Source: Methylocella silvestris (GTDB taxonomy: Bacteria; Pseudomonadota; Alphaproteobacteria; Rhizobiales; Beijerinckiaceae). From it: a stretch of 64,000 nucleotides of DNA. Below are positions 17,206 to 27,224 of this stretch, in pieces. The position numbers and the translations under genes were made by a program. The stretch is from positions 1-64,000 of the forward strand of contig NZ_PDZR01000007.1 in assembly GCF_002891535.1 (NCBI RefSeq), written 5' to 3'. Every line of letters starts with the position of its first letter. Position 1 is the stretch's first letter. The notes under the pieces were generated by a model. The model made no database searches, had not been told where the DNA came from, and worked only from the letters and a program-made list of their open reading frames with translations.

Positions 17206-19728
17206 ATGCTGCGAATTAGATCGATCTATACATCTCTTTTACGTAGGGGAGGCGCGCTTGAGCCGCCGGCCCGGAGGCGAGGACGCCGCCGCCGCGCCAT
17301 CGCCATCCTCGCCGCCGCCCCGCTGGCCGCCCTGGCCATTCATCCGTCCGGCGCAGCCCTGGCCGACGCGGTCGCAAAGCCCGTCATCATCAACAAGCCG
17401 TTCACGGCAAAGCCCGGCGACGTCTTCAGCCTTGCTGGCTCGGGCTTCGGTTCGACCCCGCGCGTTTATCTGAAGCCGCGCCGGCTGACGACGACCACGG
17501 AGCTGCCCGTCAAGACTGCGGACGACGCAACCATTGTCGTCGAAGTCCCCAAGGCGGCGGTCTTCGATGTCTATGAGGTGTGGGTTGCAAATGGCGCGGC
17601 GACCAGCCCGCATGTCCTCATCAATACGCCGCAGCCGCAGCATTTCGACAACCCCGAGATTGCCGCCGGCGCGCATTTCCGGATCTTCGGCCGCAATCTC
17701 CTGCTTGGGACGCTCGCGCCGACGGCGACGCTTGTGGACGTCGGCACGGGAGCGCAGATCAAGGCGGTCGTCGGCGTTTCGGCGAGCAATGCCTATATGC
17801 TCGACGTGACGCCGACCGGCGTTCTCGCCGGCCATGCCTACAAGGTTCTGGTTTCCAATGGCTATGCGAGCGCCATGAGCGAGGCGAGCGTTGCTGGCCA
17901 CGCCGCGGGCGTCGACCGGTTCGCGATCGGGCAGCCATGGGCCTATGATTTCGTCACCGCCGACGGTCCCGGCTACAAGGCCGGCGTCAAGGGAACGAAC
18001 CTCGCCGACCACCATGTCTTCAATGTGCGAACCGACGTCGTTCTGCCGACCTTGGCCAAAGGCGACGGAAAGACAAACGACGGACCGGCCATCCAGGGGG
18101 CGATCAACGTGGCGGCGCGTTACGGCGGCGTCGTCTATTTGCCGGCGGGAACCTATAATATCGGCTCCACCAGCATCAGTCTGACGTCCAACGTGGTGCT
18201 GCAGGGACAGAGCGCGTCAGCGACGAAGATCATCTACACGGCGACGAAGCCGGGGTTCATCATCGGCGCGGGCGCGTCAATGACCGGCTTCGTCGATCTC
18301 ACCTTGCAAAATCAGGACAAGACGAGCACGACGACCAATCTTGGAACCTGGCAGCAGCCGGTCTCGAAGGTCATCATCCAGCGGGTTGTATGGGATCTCG
18401 GCACCGGATTTTCCATCAACCTCAAGGGCGATCGCATCGCCATCCTCAATTCAACATTCAAACAGGCGATCAACTCCTGGAACGGCAGCGGGGCGGGGGC
18501 GCTGCTCATCACCAACACCACCAATCTGACGCTCAAGAACAATACGATCAGATGGGCGAGCAATCAGAACGCCTTTGGGGATCTCGTCAACGCGATTTTT
18601 GAGAACAACCACTTCACGCGCAGCGCGTCGGATACGGTGGTCGCGGGGCCGGACCAGCTCTCCTGGCCGTGGATCGTCAGGCCGATCAGGCTGGGCGACG
18701 TGCTGTCGCGGACAGCCGCCGGCGGAAGGCAGGTCTCGCTGAACTTCGGCACAAATATCGTGTTTCAGAACAATATCTTCGACACCTCGGACGGCGTCAT
18801 TCAATATAATGCGGGCGATGGCGAGACCATTCTGAACGAGGGCGGCGGCGGCTCGCCGCGCGAGGACTTCGGGACCGTCACCACGGCGAGCGCCGCGATC
18901 ATCGCCGACGATTCGAAATGCTCTGGAGCCTGCACCTGGAAAGTCTACCCCAATTCGAAAGTCGTGATCGTCAGCGGCGCCGGCGCCGGTCAGTGGCGCA
19001 AGATAGCCGCGCAGAACGGCAACAGTTTTACCGTCGACCCGCCCTTCGACGTCGTCCCCGCCGCGGGGGATCATTTCACGATCTCCGCTCCGTCCTATGA
19101 AAACGCCCTTATCCGCAACAACACGATGGTCGGCAATCCGATAGGGATCGCCATGTATCATGGCGTCTTTCTCAACGTCTCCGTCGTCGGCAACCAGCTC
19201 ACCAACAATGGCGGCATCTATCTCCTGCCGTCGCAAGCCAATCAGCGCGCGGGGCGGAACTTTTTCAATGTCGCGCGCAACATTGAAATCAACGGAAATG
19301 TCCTGAAAAATCTCAACGGCAACTATCCGTCATATGTCTCGATCGGCTTCGTCATGATGACGCAGAATGTGTTCTGGGGCAAAAGCGTGCTCGCCGCCGA
19401 GGTCCGCAACAATCAGATCACGGCGCGCAGCGGCACCTTTCCCTACACATTCGGGGAAGGCTACAATCACCTGACCTTCTATCAAAATCCGGGCGGCGGC
19501 GCCTATGTCGAGGAAGGGAATGGGGCCATGTGGGGAACTGTATGGCAGGGCAACAGCTGCGCCAATTGCGCGGTCAACTACAACCTTAGCACCGGAGCCA
19601 TGGATACGACGATCTGGAACGCAAAGGCGACGAATTCACCTGGCTTCGTCTCCACGATCCTGAAAGACGTCACGATCGCAAACAGCACCAAACAGGCCTC
19701 GACGCGAACGCTTGTCGGCAAGGATTGA
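17206..19728 (+). CDS. large secreted right-handed beta-helix protein (pectate-lyase-3-like)
   Basis: An 840-residue exported protein. The ATG at 17206 was chosen because GGAGG lies 5 bases upstream at 17196-17200; the frame also opens at a TTG at 17194 that overlaps this site. An Arg-rich n-region (RRGRRRR) and hydrophobic segment end at ALA near residue 55. Residues 60-230 hold two IPT/immunoglobulin-like repeats. A beta-helix begins at GDGKTNDGPAIQGAINVAA and VVYLPAGTYNIGS, the signature of pectate-lyase-3/GH55-type folds. It continues with many Asn-ladder turns (NNTIRW, NNHFTR, NNIFDT, NNTMVG). No catalytic residues could be assigned. The preceding 240 bases are strikingly AT-rich. Possible roles include polysaccharide binding or cleavage. 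Confidence 0.75.
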   Translation: MLRIRSIYTSLLRRGGALEPPARRRGRRRRAIAILAAAPLAALAIHPSGAALADAVAKPVIINKPFTAKPGDVFSLAGSGFGSTPRVYLKPRRLTTTTELPVKTADDATIVVEVPKAAVFDVYEVWVANGAATSPHVLINTPQPQHFDNPEIAAGAHFRIFGRNLLLGTLAPTATLVDVGTGAQIKAVVGVSASNAYMLDVTPTGVLAGHAYKVLVSNGYASAMSEASVAGHAAGVDRFAIGQPWAYDFVTADGPGYKAGVKGTNLADHHVFNVRTDVVLPTLAKGDGKTNDGPAIQGAINVAARYGGVVYLPAGTYNIGSTSISLTSNVVLQGQSASATKIIYTATKPGFIIGAGASMTGFVDLTLQNQDKTSTTTNLGTWQQPVSKVIIQRVVWDLGTGFSINLKGDRIAILNSTFKQAINSWNGSGAGALLITNTTNLTLKNNTIRWASNQNAFGDLVNAIFENNHFTRSASDTVVAGPDQLSWPWIVRPIRLGDVLSRTAAGGRQVSLNFGTNIVFQNNIFDTSDGVIQYNAGDGETILNEGGGGSPREDFGTVTTASAAIIADDSKCSGACTWKVYPNSKVVIVSGAGAGQWRKIAAQNGNSFTVDPPFDVVPAAGDHFTISAPSYENALIRNNTMVGNPIGIAMYHGVFLNVSVVGNQLTNNGGIYLLPSQANQRAGRNFFNVARNIEINGNVLKNLNGNYPSYVSIGFVMMTQNVFWGKSVLAAEVRNNQITARSGTFPYTFGEGYNHLTFYQNPGGGAYVEEGNGAMWGTVWQGNSCANCAVNYNLSTGAMDTTIWNAKATNSPGFVSTILKDVTIANSTKQASTRTLVGKD

Positions 19729-19748
19729 CGCCCGTAAGGGCGCCACGG

Positions 19749-19779
19749 GTGGGGATAGCGCGTTGAGCGCTGTCCCCAC
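19749..19779. terminator. bidirectional hairpin between convergent genes
   Basis: The inverted repeat GTGGGGA-T-AGCGC / GCGCT-G-TCCCCAC has a 13-pair stem with one T-G wobble and a 5-base loop GTTGA. It lies between the stop of the beta-helix gene (19728) and the stop of the minus-strand phosphohexomutase gene (19787). There is no long T-run on either side, so termination efficiency is uncertain, but position and stability fit a shared terminator. Confidence 0.6.
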
Positions 19780-19786
19780 AGCAGGG

Positions 19787-21286
19787 TCAGATCGTCTGAT
19801 TATAGGCGCCGACTTCGGGATTCTCGCGCAAAATCCCGTCGACAGCGTGAAACATCTCGCGCATGCGCGCTTCCGAAACGGGGCTTTCGACGACGACGAC
19901 AAGTTCGGGCTTGTTCGAGGAGGCGCGCACCAGCCCCCAAGTGCCGTCCTCGACAGTGACCCGGACGCCGTTGACGGTGACGAGGCTCTTGATTTTCTGG
20001 CCCGTCAACTTTGCGCCTTCGGCCTCAAGGGCGGAAAACCGGGCGAGCGTCTTTTCGACGACGCCATATTTCGTCTCGTCGTCGCAATGCGGCGACATGG
20101 TCGGCGAGCCCCAGGTTTTCGGCAGCGCCTCGTAAAGCTCTGACATCGACTTGCCGGGGTTGCGGTCGAGCATGTCAAGGACATGGATCGCGGTCAAAAT
20201 CCCGTCGTCATAGCCGCGCCCGACCGGCGCGTTGAAGAAGAAATGGCCGGATTTTTCAAAACCCGCGAGCGCGCCAAGGTCGCTCACGCGCCGCTTGATG
20301 TAGGAATGGCCGGTCTTCCAGTAATCCGCCTTGACGCCGCGGCTTATGAGGTCCGGGTCGGAGGCAAAGAGGCCGGTCGATTTGACGTCAACGACAAAAG
20401 TCGCGCCGGGATACAGCTTGGAGAGGTCGCGCGCGAGCATCACGCCGATCTTGTCGGCGAAGATTTCCGCGCCCTTGTTGTCGACGACGCCGCAACGGTC
20501 GCCGTCGCCGTCAAAGCCGAGGCCGACATCGGCCCCCGTCTCCAGCACCTTGGCGGCCATGGCGTGCAGCATCTCAAGGTCTTCAGGATTTGGATTGTAG
20601 CGCGGGAAATTGAAGTCGAGGTCGACATCGAGCGGGATCACCTCGCAGCCGAGCTGTTCGAGGATCGCCGGGGCGAAGGCGCCCGCCGTGCCATTGCCGC
20701 AGGCGGCGACGACTTTCAGTTTGCGCTTGAGTTTCGGCCGGTTCGTCAGGTCGGCGGCGTAACGGGCGGGAAAGTTTTCGACAAAACGATAGGAGCCGCC
20801 GTCGGCGTAGCTATAGGCGCCGGCGAGAACGATCTCCTTCAGCCGGCTCATCTCGTCAGGCCCGAACGTCACCGGCCGCTGCGCCCCCATTTTCACGCCG
20901 GTCCAGCCATTGTCATTATGCGACGCCGTGACCATGGCGACGGCCGGAACGTCAAGTTCGAACTGCGCGAAATAAGCCATCGGCGACAGGGCGAGGCCGA
21001 TGTCATGCACCTTCACGCCGGCCGCCATCAGTCCCGTGATCATGGCGAGTTTTATCGAAGAGGAATAGGAGCGGAAGTCGTGGCCGGTGACGAGCTCGGG
21101 CTTGACGCCCATCTCGCGCAGCAGCGTCCCAAGCCCCAGGCCCAGCGCCTGGACCCCCATCAAATTGATCTCCTTCTCGAACAGCCAGCGCGCGTCATAT
21201 TCGCGAAAGCCGGTCGGCTTCACCATCGGCGTCGTCTCATAGGCGAGCGTATTGGGAAAGAGCTGCGGCGCGGGCTTTGGAAACAT
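19787..21286 (-). CDS. phosphomannomutase / phosphoglucomutase
   Basis: A 499-residue alpha-D-phosphohexomutase that interconverts hexose 1- and 6-phosphates for nucleotide-sugar and glycan synthesis. The active-site phosphoserine motif VTASHNDNGWTGVKMG, the metal loop GLGFDGDGDRCGVVD, the sugar-binding loop FEKSGHFFFN and a C-terminal phosphate-binding region (VRASSNKPELVVVVE) are all present. The ATG at 21286 was chosen since AAGGA precedes it by 8 bases; the frame extends to 21337 without a better start. It could supply the sugar phosphates for the glycosyltransferase at 5501, though the two are not linked. Confidence 0.92.
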   Translation of the reverse strand: MFPKPAPQLFPNTLAYETTPMVKPTGFREYDARWLFEKEINLMGVQALGLGLGTLLREMGVKPELVTGHDFRSYSSSIKLAMITGLMAAGVKVHDIGLALSPMAYFAQFELDVPAVAMVTASHNDNGWTGVKMGAQRPVTFGPDEMSRLKEIVLAGAYSYADGGSYRFVENFPARYAADLTNRPKLKRKLKVVAACGNGTAGAFAPAILEQLGCEVIPLDVDLDFNFPRYNPNPEDLEMLHAMAAKVLETGADVGLGFDGDGDRCGVVDNKGAEIFADKIGVMLARDLSKLYPGATFVVDVKSTGLFASDPDLISRGVKADYWKTGHSYIKRRVSDLGALAGFEKSGHFFFNAPVGRGYDDGILTAIHVLDMLDRNPGKSMSELYEALPKTWGSPTMSPHCDDETKYGVVEKTLARFSALEAEGAKLTGQKIKSLVTVNGVRVTVEDGTWGLVRASSNKPELVVVVESPVSEARMREMFHAVDGILRENPEVGAYNQTI

Positions 21287-21544
21287 GAAGTCATCCTTTT
21301 TTGCCGCGCCGGGCGGGCGGCTGGCTTGCATAGGCAATGGCGATTAGCACAGCTACGACGACAGTTGAATGCGGCGAACGATCTCCTGACAGATGGCCGA
21401 AGGCAAGCGCCCGGAGCGCTCCGCAAGAGCCGCTTCCGGCCGCGGAGATCCGGGCAGCAAGATCTCCGGCGAAAAACGCTACTGGCCTAGCGGCAGAGGT
21501 TGCCGCGGGTCGCCGTAAAAATCGATTGTAAAAATGCGGGGCGT

Positions 21545-21901
21545 CTATTTTTGCCTGGCGATAATCTGACTTTTGATCTTGTCGTAGACGCCCTGCGGGA
21601 TGATTTTCTTCTGCACCAGCTCGTCCTTGCCCTTATAGGGCCGGCCTTTGATGATGTCGGCGGCGCGTTTGTCGCCAATGCCGGGCAACGCCTGAAGCTC
21701 GGGCTCGCTGGCCGAATTGATGTCCAGCAGCGCGGCGGCCGGCGTCGCGGCCTTGGCGGGCGCCGCCGGTTTGGCCGGCGCGGCGGCGGGTTTCGCCGCG
21801 CTCGGGGCCGCGGGCGCGGCGGTCTGCGCATGGCCTGCGATTGGCAGGCTGGCGGCGGCGGCGAAAAGCAGGGCGTAAAGCAAATTGCGGCTGGCGTTCA
21901 T
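21545..21901 (-). CDS. secreted helix-hairpin-helix (ComEA-like) DNA-binding protein
   Basis: A 118-residue protein: signal peptide ending GHAQ, a long Ala/Pro/Lys linker (AAPAKPAAPAKAATPAAALL), then a helix-hairpin-helix domain at residues 59-115 with DINSASEPELQALPGIGDKR and ADIIKGRPYKGKDELVQK. This is the ComEA-type non-specific DNA-binding fold; the Lys/Ala/Pro linker may tether it across the periplasm. A GGGGG stretch precedes the ATG at 21901. A role in DNA uptake is an inference; no other competence gene is adjacent. Confidence 0.82.
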   Translation of the reverse strand: MNASRNLLYALLFAAAASLPIAGHAQTAAPAAPSAAKPAAAPAKPAAPAKAATPAAALLDINSASEPELQALPGIGDKRAADIIKGRPYKGKDELVQKKIIPQGVYDKIKSQIIARQK

Positions 21902-22028
21902 GGAAGTTCCCCCGTGCAGGCATAATTGCCCGCGCCGGCGCGTCTTGAGGGCGCGCTGTGCGTCTGGAGGATGACGCAAATCGTTGAAACTACAACGCCG
22001 CCAGAGGGATGCGCGAAAATTTGATGAC

Positions 22029-23009
22029 TTATTCCGCGGCGATCCGGCGATGTTCCTCGGCGGCGAGCCAGCGTTCGGCTTCGAGCGCCGCCATGCAGCC
22101 CATCCCAGCCGCCGTCACCGCCTGACGGTAGATGTCGTCGGTCACGTCGCCAGCGGCGAAGACGCCTGGAATGTTGGTCGCGGTCGAATTCGGAGCGGTC
22201 TGGATATAGCCGTTTGGTTTGATGTCGAGCTGGCCGGCGAACAGTTCCGAGGCGGGCTTATGGCCGATCGCCACGAAGACGCCATGCGCCTCGATTGGCC
22301 GGAGCGCGCCGGTGACGGCATTCTTCAAGGTGACATGGGTCACGCTGGGCGGATTGTCGGAGCCGTGGATCTCGTCCACGACATGATCCCAGATGATTTC
22401 GACATTCGGCCGTTTGAATAGGCGCTCCTGAAGGATGCGTTCGGCTCGGAAGGCCGAGCCGCGATGGACCACTGTCACCCGCGCAGCGAGATGGCTGAGG
22501 TACAAGGCTTCCTCGACCGCGGAATTGCCGCCGCCGACGACGATCACATCCTTGCCGCGGTAGAAAAATCCGTCACAGGTGGCGCAGGCGGAGACGCCAT
22601 AGCCCTTGAAGGCGTCTTCCGACGGCAGGCCGAGCCATTTCGCCTTGGCGCCGGTGGCGATGATCAGGCTGTCGCAGACATAGGCCTCGCCGCTGTCGCC
22701 GAACAGGCGGAACGGCCGCCGGTCAAGCTCGACCTTGACGATATGATCCGAAACCATCCGCGCGCCGACATTTTCCGCCTGCGCGCGCATCTGCTCCATG
22801 AGCCATGGACCCTGGACCGGAGAGGCGAAGCCGGGATAGTTCTCGACGTCGGTCGTGATCATCAGCTGGCCGCCGGATTCGAAACCGGCGATCACCAGAG
22901 GCTCGAGCATCGCCCGCGCCGCGTAGATCGCGGCGGTGTAGCCGGCGGGGCCAGATCCGACGATGATGACTTTGGCGTGGGCGGATCGGGCGGCGGAGGA
23001 AGCGGGCAT
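22029..23009 (-). CDS. trxB: thioredoxin-disulfide reductase
   Basis: A 326-residue flavoprotein that transfers electrons from NADPH to thioredoxin. The FAD-binding GSGPAGYTAAIYAARA motif lies near residue 17. The redox-active dithiol CATC is in VSACATCDGFFYRGKDV near residue 145. The NADPH motif GGGNSAVEEALYLS follows, and the second FAD motif FAAGDVTDD is near residue 300. The length and order are those of the low-molecular-weight family. The first ~9 residues (MPASSAARS) precede the fold. No lrp or thioredoxin gene adjoins. Confidence 0.96.
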   Translation of the reverse strand: MPASSAARSAHAKVIIVGSGPAGYTAAIYAARAMLEPLVIAGFESGGQLMITTDVENYPGFASPVQGPWLMEQMRAQAENVGARMVSDHIVKVELDRRPFRLFGDSGEAYVCDSLIIATGAKAKWLGLPSEDAFKGYGVSACATCDGFFYRGKDVIVVGGGNSAVEEALYLSHLAARVTVVHRGSAFRAERILQERLFKRPNVEIIWDHVVDEIHGSDNPPSVTHVTLKNAVTGALRPIEAHGVFVAIGHKPASELFAGQLDIKPNGYIQTAPNSTATNIPGVFAAGDVTDDIYRQAVTAAGMGCMAALEAERWLAAEEHRRIAAE

Positions 23010-23166
23010 GGGGCGTCTCGATCGGGCGCGGCCAAACCGGCTCGCCTGCTAAATTTAAGCTTCCGGACCTCTGGCTGCAACTGCAGCATGATCTGGAAAG
23101 CGCGGGCGGCTGAAGAGCGCGCGACGCCCGCTTGCGCGAACGCGGCGCTCCGGTTCGAGATTGCCG

Positions 23167-23661
23167 TCAGTGCGGATTGGCGACGGGCTCGAGCGTGATG
23201 GCGCCGACGCCGGCCGAAAGGTTAATCCCGGATTCGACGCCGACCGACAGCGGCTGCAGGCTGATCGACCGATTGTTGCCGCCGACAAGCACATTGGCGG
23301 TCAGGCCGCCGCCGAACGAGGCGTTGCCCCCAGCGCCAACGAATTCGCCCGCCAGGGCGAAGGGCGGCACCGAGCGCCCGGCCGCGAGAACGGCCCAGGC
23401 GAATCGGCCGCCGGTGGTGAAGCCGATGTCGAGGCCGAAGCGGCGGATCGTTCCGACATAATATTCCGGCTGCCCGCGGCGGGGGCTGAACACGCAGGAA
23501 AGCGCCCGGCTGGACGTGACGATAAAGCCGACCCCGGCTGCGACATTGCATTGCAGCACGCCCGCGCGGGTGATGGCGGCGTCAGCGCCTCCAGCCGTGA
23601 TTCCGACCATGGCGAGGCCGGCGGCGAGAGCCGCAAGAGATCCCCCAAAAACGTTCTTCAT
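23167..23661 (-). CDS. DUF992 domain-containing exported protein
   Basis: A 164-residue protein with a signal peptide ending near ADA (residue ~28), then the DUF992 pattern GVLQCNVAAGVGFIVTSSR and LSCVFSP with two conserved Cys, YYVGTIRRFGLDIGFTTGGR, and a Gly-rich C-terminus. DUF992 proteins are typical of Hyphomicrobiales and have no known function. The ATG at 23661 is preceded by GGAGATAGAGATA; the frame also starts with TTG at 23676. The family placement supports an alphaproteobacterial host. Confidence 0.85.
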   Translation of the reverse strand: MKNVFGGSLAALAAGLAMVGITAGGADAAITRAGVLQCNVAAGVGFIVTSSRALSCVFSPRRGQPEYYVGTIRRFGLDIGFTTGGRFAWAVLAAGRSVPPFALAGEFVGAGGNASFGGGLTANVLVGGNNRSISLQPLSVGVESGINLSAGVGAITLEPVANPH

Positions 23662-23806
23662 TATCTCTATCTCCAAGACGGGCCGGCTGCTTCGCGCTCA
23701 GGCTCTGGCCAGCGGCGCGTCGCAAACCGCGACATTGACAAAGCTGAAGTCCAGACCAAAACAACCCCGCGCGGCGAAAATGCCGATGGGGAAGCGATCT
23801 ATAGCG

Positions 23807-24184
23807 ATGCCGCAGTTGTTTCGCCAGCTTTCATCCTTTACCGGCGTCGGCCTTCTCGCGACGGCTCTCCACTATGGCGTTCTGATTGGGCTTGTCGAGG
23901 TTTGGCGCGCGCCCCCTCCGGCCGCCGCGGTGGCCGGCAGCGTCGCCGGAGCGGCGCTCTCCTATGTGTTGAACCGGCGCCATACGTTCCGCTCCGAGCG
24001 CCCGCACCGGCGCACCGGCGCGCGATTCGCGCTCGTCGCCCTCGGCGCGGCGGCGCTGACCTATGTGTTCATGTCGCTGTTCGTGAACGGTGCTGGGGCG
24101 CCCTATCTTGCCGCACAGGTCGTGACGACGGGCATCGTCGCCCTGTGGACGTTTCTGGCGCACAGGATCTGGACATTCGCCTAA
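23807..24184 (+). CDS. GtrA-family membrane protein
   Basis: A 125-residue protein with four hydrophobic segments in the GtrA pattern: SFTGVGLLATALHYGVLIGL, then AVAGSVAGAALSYVLNRRHTF with the conserved NRxxTF, then FALVALGAAALTYVFMS and a C-terminal WTFLAHRIWTF. GtrA proteins are flippases or accessory subunits for undecaprenyl-linked sugars. A second in-frame ATG at 23780 would add nine residues. No glycosyltransferase partner adjoins. Confidence 0.85.
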   Translation: MPQLFRQLSSFTGVGLLATALHYGVLIGLVEVWRAPPPAAAVAGSVAGAALSYVLNRRHTFRSERPHRRTGARFALVALGAAALTYVFMSLFVNGAGAPYLAAQVVTTGIVALWTFLAHRIWTFA

Positions 24185-24304
24185 GGGTCGCCTGAAGGTC
24201 GCAAATGCGGCGGCAGCGCGCGACGAGTTGCGCGCCAAACGGCGCCGGCAAAAGGGCGATAAGAGGCGTCCCCGATCAGCGCGAGCAGGTACGGCTGCGA
24301 AAGC

Positions 24305-24553
24305 TCAGTGCGCGGTCGCGTCCTGGCCTGGCGTGGCTGGCGCGGCGCCATCGACAGACGGAACATCGCGCGATTTCGCGCCAGCGTCCTGATACGTCGT
24401 TTCGTCGCGTTCCACATAATGCGGAACGGCGACGCTGCGGCCCGTCGTCAAATAAGGCGCCGCCGGGCCATAGGTGCGAACTTGAGCGATCGTCGCGCCG
24501 GAAAAGGCGCATGCGACCGCAAAGCCGGCCGCAACTGTCGCAAGCAGTTTCAT
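24305..24553 (-). CDS. small exported protein of unknown function
   Basis: An 82-residue protein with a clear signal peptide (KLLATVAAGFAVACAFSG, cleavage near TIA) and a short mature part rich in polar residues (TYGPAAPYLTTGR, VERDETTYQDAG). The ATG at 24553 has GGAGAG 5 bases upstream, supporting translation. I recognise no family. It sits between gtrA and poxB, both on other transcription units. Confidence 0.6.
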   Translation of the reverse strand: MKLLATVAAGFAVACAFSGATIAQVRTYGPAAPYLTTGRSVAVPHYVERDETTYQDAGAKSRDVPSVDGAAPATPGQDATAH

Positions 24554-24657
24554 CGAACTCTCCAAAAGCCGCCTTGCCTTAGGCGTAACCCGCGTACTAA
24601 ACGCTCAAGCTTGCAGCAAAGTTCAATAGCGGCTTAAAAAAATAGCAGAAAGCGCGC

Positions 24658-26391
24658 TCAACGCAGAACGTTGGTGCGCGCGAGATCGATGATCTCGTCG
24701 CCGCGCCCGTTCATCACGGCGCGCAGCATATAAAGGCTGAAGCCCTTCATCTGTTCGACCGTCGTCTTTGGCGGCATCGGCAGTTCATGCCGGGCGGTCA
24801 CGACATCGACCAGCGCCGGGCCGTCATGGGCGAACGCCCGCTCCAGCGCGCCGCGCAGATCAGCGGGATCTTCCACCCGCTCGCCATGGACGCCGATCGC
24901 TCTGGCCATGGCGGCGAAATCCGGATTATCGAGGCTGACCCCCATGTGCAGGAAGCCGGCGGACTGCATCTCCAGCTCGACAAAGCCGAGCGTTCCATTG
25001 TTGAAGATGACGATCTTGACGGGCAGTTTCTGCTGCCGCAGCGTGAGAAAATCGCCCATCAGCATGGCGAAGCCGCCGTCGCCCGAGAAGGAGACGATCT
25101 GCCGCTTCGGGAAGGCCGCCTGCGCGCCGATCGCCTGGGGCATGGCGTTCGCCATCGATCCATGCACGAAGGAGCCGATCAGGCGGCGCTTTCCATTCAT
25201 CTTGAGGTAGCGCGCGGCCCACACCGTCGGCGTGCCGACGTCGCAGGTGAAGACTGCGTCCTGACTGGCGACTTCGCTGACCGTCTTTGCGACGAACTGC
25301 GGATGAATCGGCTTTTTGCCCGGCTCGCCCGTCGCAAGATCGTCAAGGCCCTCGCGCGCTTTTTTATAATGCGCGAGGGAGCCGGCGAGGTGCGCCCGGT
25401 CCTCCTTTGCGGCAAGGCGCGGCAGCAGCGCGCGAAGGCTGGTCTTGACGTCGCCGACAAGGCCGAGTTCGAGCCGGCAGCGGCGGCCGAGATTTTCCGG
25501 CCGAAGGTCGATCTGCGCGATCTTCGCCTTCTCCGGATAGAACTGGCGATAGGGAAAATCCGTGCCGAGCATCAGCAGGACATCGCAATCCTTCATCGCC
25601 TCATAGCCCGAGCTGAAGCCGATGAGGCCAGTCATGCCGACGTCGTAGGGATTGTCGTATTCGACATATTCCTTGCCGCCGAGCGCATGGACGATCGGCG
25701 CTTTCAGCGTTTCGGCGAGCTCCAGAAGCTCGGCGTGGGCGCCCTTTGTCCCGCGGCCGCAAAGCAGCGTCACCTTCTTTGCGTCGCGCAGCAGAGCGGC
25801 CAGAGCCTCGATCTCGGCAGCGGCCGGCCGTGCTTCAGGCGGCGGCGGCAGCAGGCCCGAATTGGGCGATATCGCGGTCGCGGCGGCCGGCAGCATGGCG
25901 ACGTCGCCCGGCAGCACGATGACTGACACGCCGCCGAGGCCGAGGGCGGCGCGGATCGCGCTCTCAAGGATGCGCGGCAATTGTTCGGGAACCGAGACAA
26001 GCTCGCAGAAATGACTGCATTCGCGAAAGAGGTTCTGCGGATGCGTTTCCTGAAAATAGCCCGAGCCGATTTCGGGGCTTGGAATATGCGCGGCAATGGC
26101 GAGCACGGGCACGCGCGAGCGGTGGCAGTCGAACAGTCCATTGATGAGATGCAGATTGCCAGGGCCGCAGCTGCCGGCGCAGACGGCGAGGTTGCCGGTC
26201 AGATGCGCCTCGGCGCCAGCCGCGAAGGCGCCAGCCTCCTCATTGCGCATGTGAATCCACTCCGGCGCGCCGCGGACGCGGATCGCTTCCGTCACTGCGT
26301 TGAGACTGTCTCCAACGACGCCGTAGATGCGGCCGACGCCGATCTGAGTGAGAGTTTCGATTACCAGATCGGCGACGGTGTTGATTTTCAT
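24658..26391 (-). CDS. poxB: ThDP-dependent pyruvate:quinone oxidoreductase (PoxB-like)
   Basis: A 577-residue three-domain ThDP enzyme that decarboxylates pyruvate to acetate and CO2, passing electrons through FAD to quinone at the membrane. The catalytic Glu of the N-terminal ThDP domain is in [19 protein letters not shown]. The ThDP-binding motif [20 protein letters not shown], starting GDGG, appears near residue 435, with the Mg-binding NNG in [12 protein letters not shown]. The C-terminus ends with [20 protein letters not shown], matching the PoxB lipid-binding tail. The ATG at 26391 follows GGGGAG by 5 bases. Other ThDP enzymes such as acetolactate synthase are less likely because of that tail. 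Confidence 0.85.
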   Translation of the reverse strand: MKINTVADLVIETLTQIGVGRIYGVVGDSLNAVTEAIRVRGAPEWIHMRNEEAGAFAAGAEAHLTGNLAVCAGSCGPGNLHLINGLFDCHRSRVPVLAIAAHIPSPEIGSGYFQETHPQNLFRECSHFCELVSVPEQLPRILESAIRAALGLGGVSVIVLPGDVAMLPAAATAISPNSGLLPPPPEARPAAAEIEALAALLRDAKKVTLLCGRGTKGAHAELLELAETLKAPIVHALGGKEYVEYDNPYDVGMTGLIGFSSGYEAMKDCDVLLMLGTDFPYRQFYPEKAKIAQIDLRPENLGRRCRLELGLVGDVKTSLRALLPRLAAKEDRAHLAGSLAHYKKAREGLDDLATGEPGKKPIHPQFVAKTVSEVASQDAVFTCDVGTPTVWAARYLKMNGKRRLIGSFVHGSMANAMPQAIGAQAAFPKRQIVSFSGDGGFAMLMGDFLTLRQQKLPVKIVIFNNGTLGFVELEMQSAGFLHMGVSLDNPDFAAMARAIGVHGERVEDPADLRGALERAFAHDGPALVDVVTARHELPMPPKTTVEQMKGFSLYMLRAVMNGRGDEIIDLARTNVLR

Positions 26392-26577
26392 GTATACTCC
26401 CCGCGTTGCGACGGATTCCCGCCCAAATGCGCCTGTCAGCTGCAAGGCTCCACCCCGCGGCGGCATTTCTGACAGGACTGGGCCACGGCAAGATTGCGCC
26501 AGCCTTGACGGAGGTCAAGGCCGGAGCAGGCTGAGAGCGATCCGCCAATGTGATCAACAGAGGCTCTGGATCTGTTT

Positions 26578-27060
26578 TCAGGATTTGGCGTGCGCGAAAG
26601 GCTCGTTGATCCTGACGATCGTGAGATTGAGGAAGGCGGCAAACGCGACCCACATGAGATAGGGCAGGAGCAACCAAGCCGCCAGCGAAGAGAGCGGCGC
26701 AAGGCCGACCATGAGCGCAAGGATCGATAGCCAGAGAAACGGAATCTCGATCAACGCCCAGTCCGGCCGCCGCAGGTTGAAGAAGAGCGGACTCCACAGC
26801 ATATGCAGAACGATGTTGACGCCGAACAGAAGCGCGATGCGAAGCTGCGCCGCGGCGTCCGGGGCGTTGGCCCAGGCCAGCACGCCGGCCGCGGCGGCAA
26901 GTCCGAGGATGATCGTCCAGGCGGGACCAAAGACCCAATCGGGCGGAGTCCATGCGGGTTTGCGCAAACTGCGATACCACGGGTCGACGGTCGTCGTCAT
27001 TCCGCCGACCGCAAGGACAAGCGCCGTGACAATGACCGCGACGGCAATGGGGAGCGTCAT
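26578..27060 (-). CDS. TspO/MBR-family membrane protein
   Basis: A 160-residue protein with five hydrophobic segments and the TspO fold markers: WYRSLRKPAWTPPDWVFGPA with its conserved Trp and Pro residues, then ILGLAAAAGVLAWA, FGVNIVLHMLWSPLFFNLRR and PYLMWVAFAAFLNLTIVR. TspO binds porphyrins and heme-related tetrapyrroles and affects stress and pigment regulation in alphaproteobacteria. The ATG at 27060 follows AGGGAACAG. It lies between poxB and the end of the kdp operon and is likely monocistronic. Confidence 0.9.
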   Translation of the reverse strand: MTLPIAVAVIVTALVLAVGGMTTTVDPWYRSLRKPAWTPPDWVFGPAWTIILGLAAAAGVLAWANAPDAAAQLRIALLFGVNIVLHMLWSPLFFNLRRPDWALIEIPFLWLSILALMVGLAPLSSLAAWLLLPYLMWVAFAAFLNLTIVRINEPFAHAKS

Positions 27061-27224
27061 GTCTGTTCCCTGAGGCGCATGATTGGCGCGCCTTGGCAAT
27101 GCAAATGCGGCTATTCGGTTCCGCGGCTTCTAAAAAATCTCTCCGGATTCAAAAACTTGGGGCAGATTGTTGTGGCGGCGGCCGGTCCGGATTAAATGAT
27201 GAATTGTAAATCAACGGGACGATC

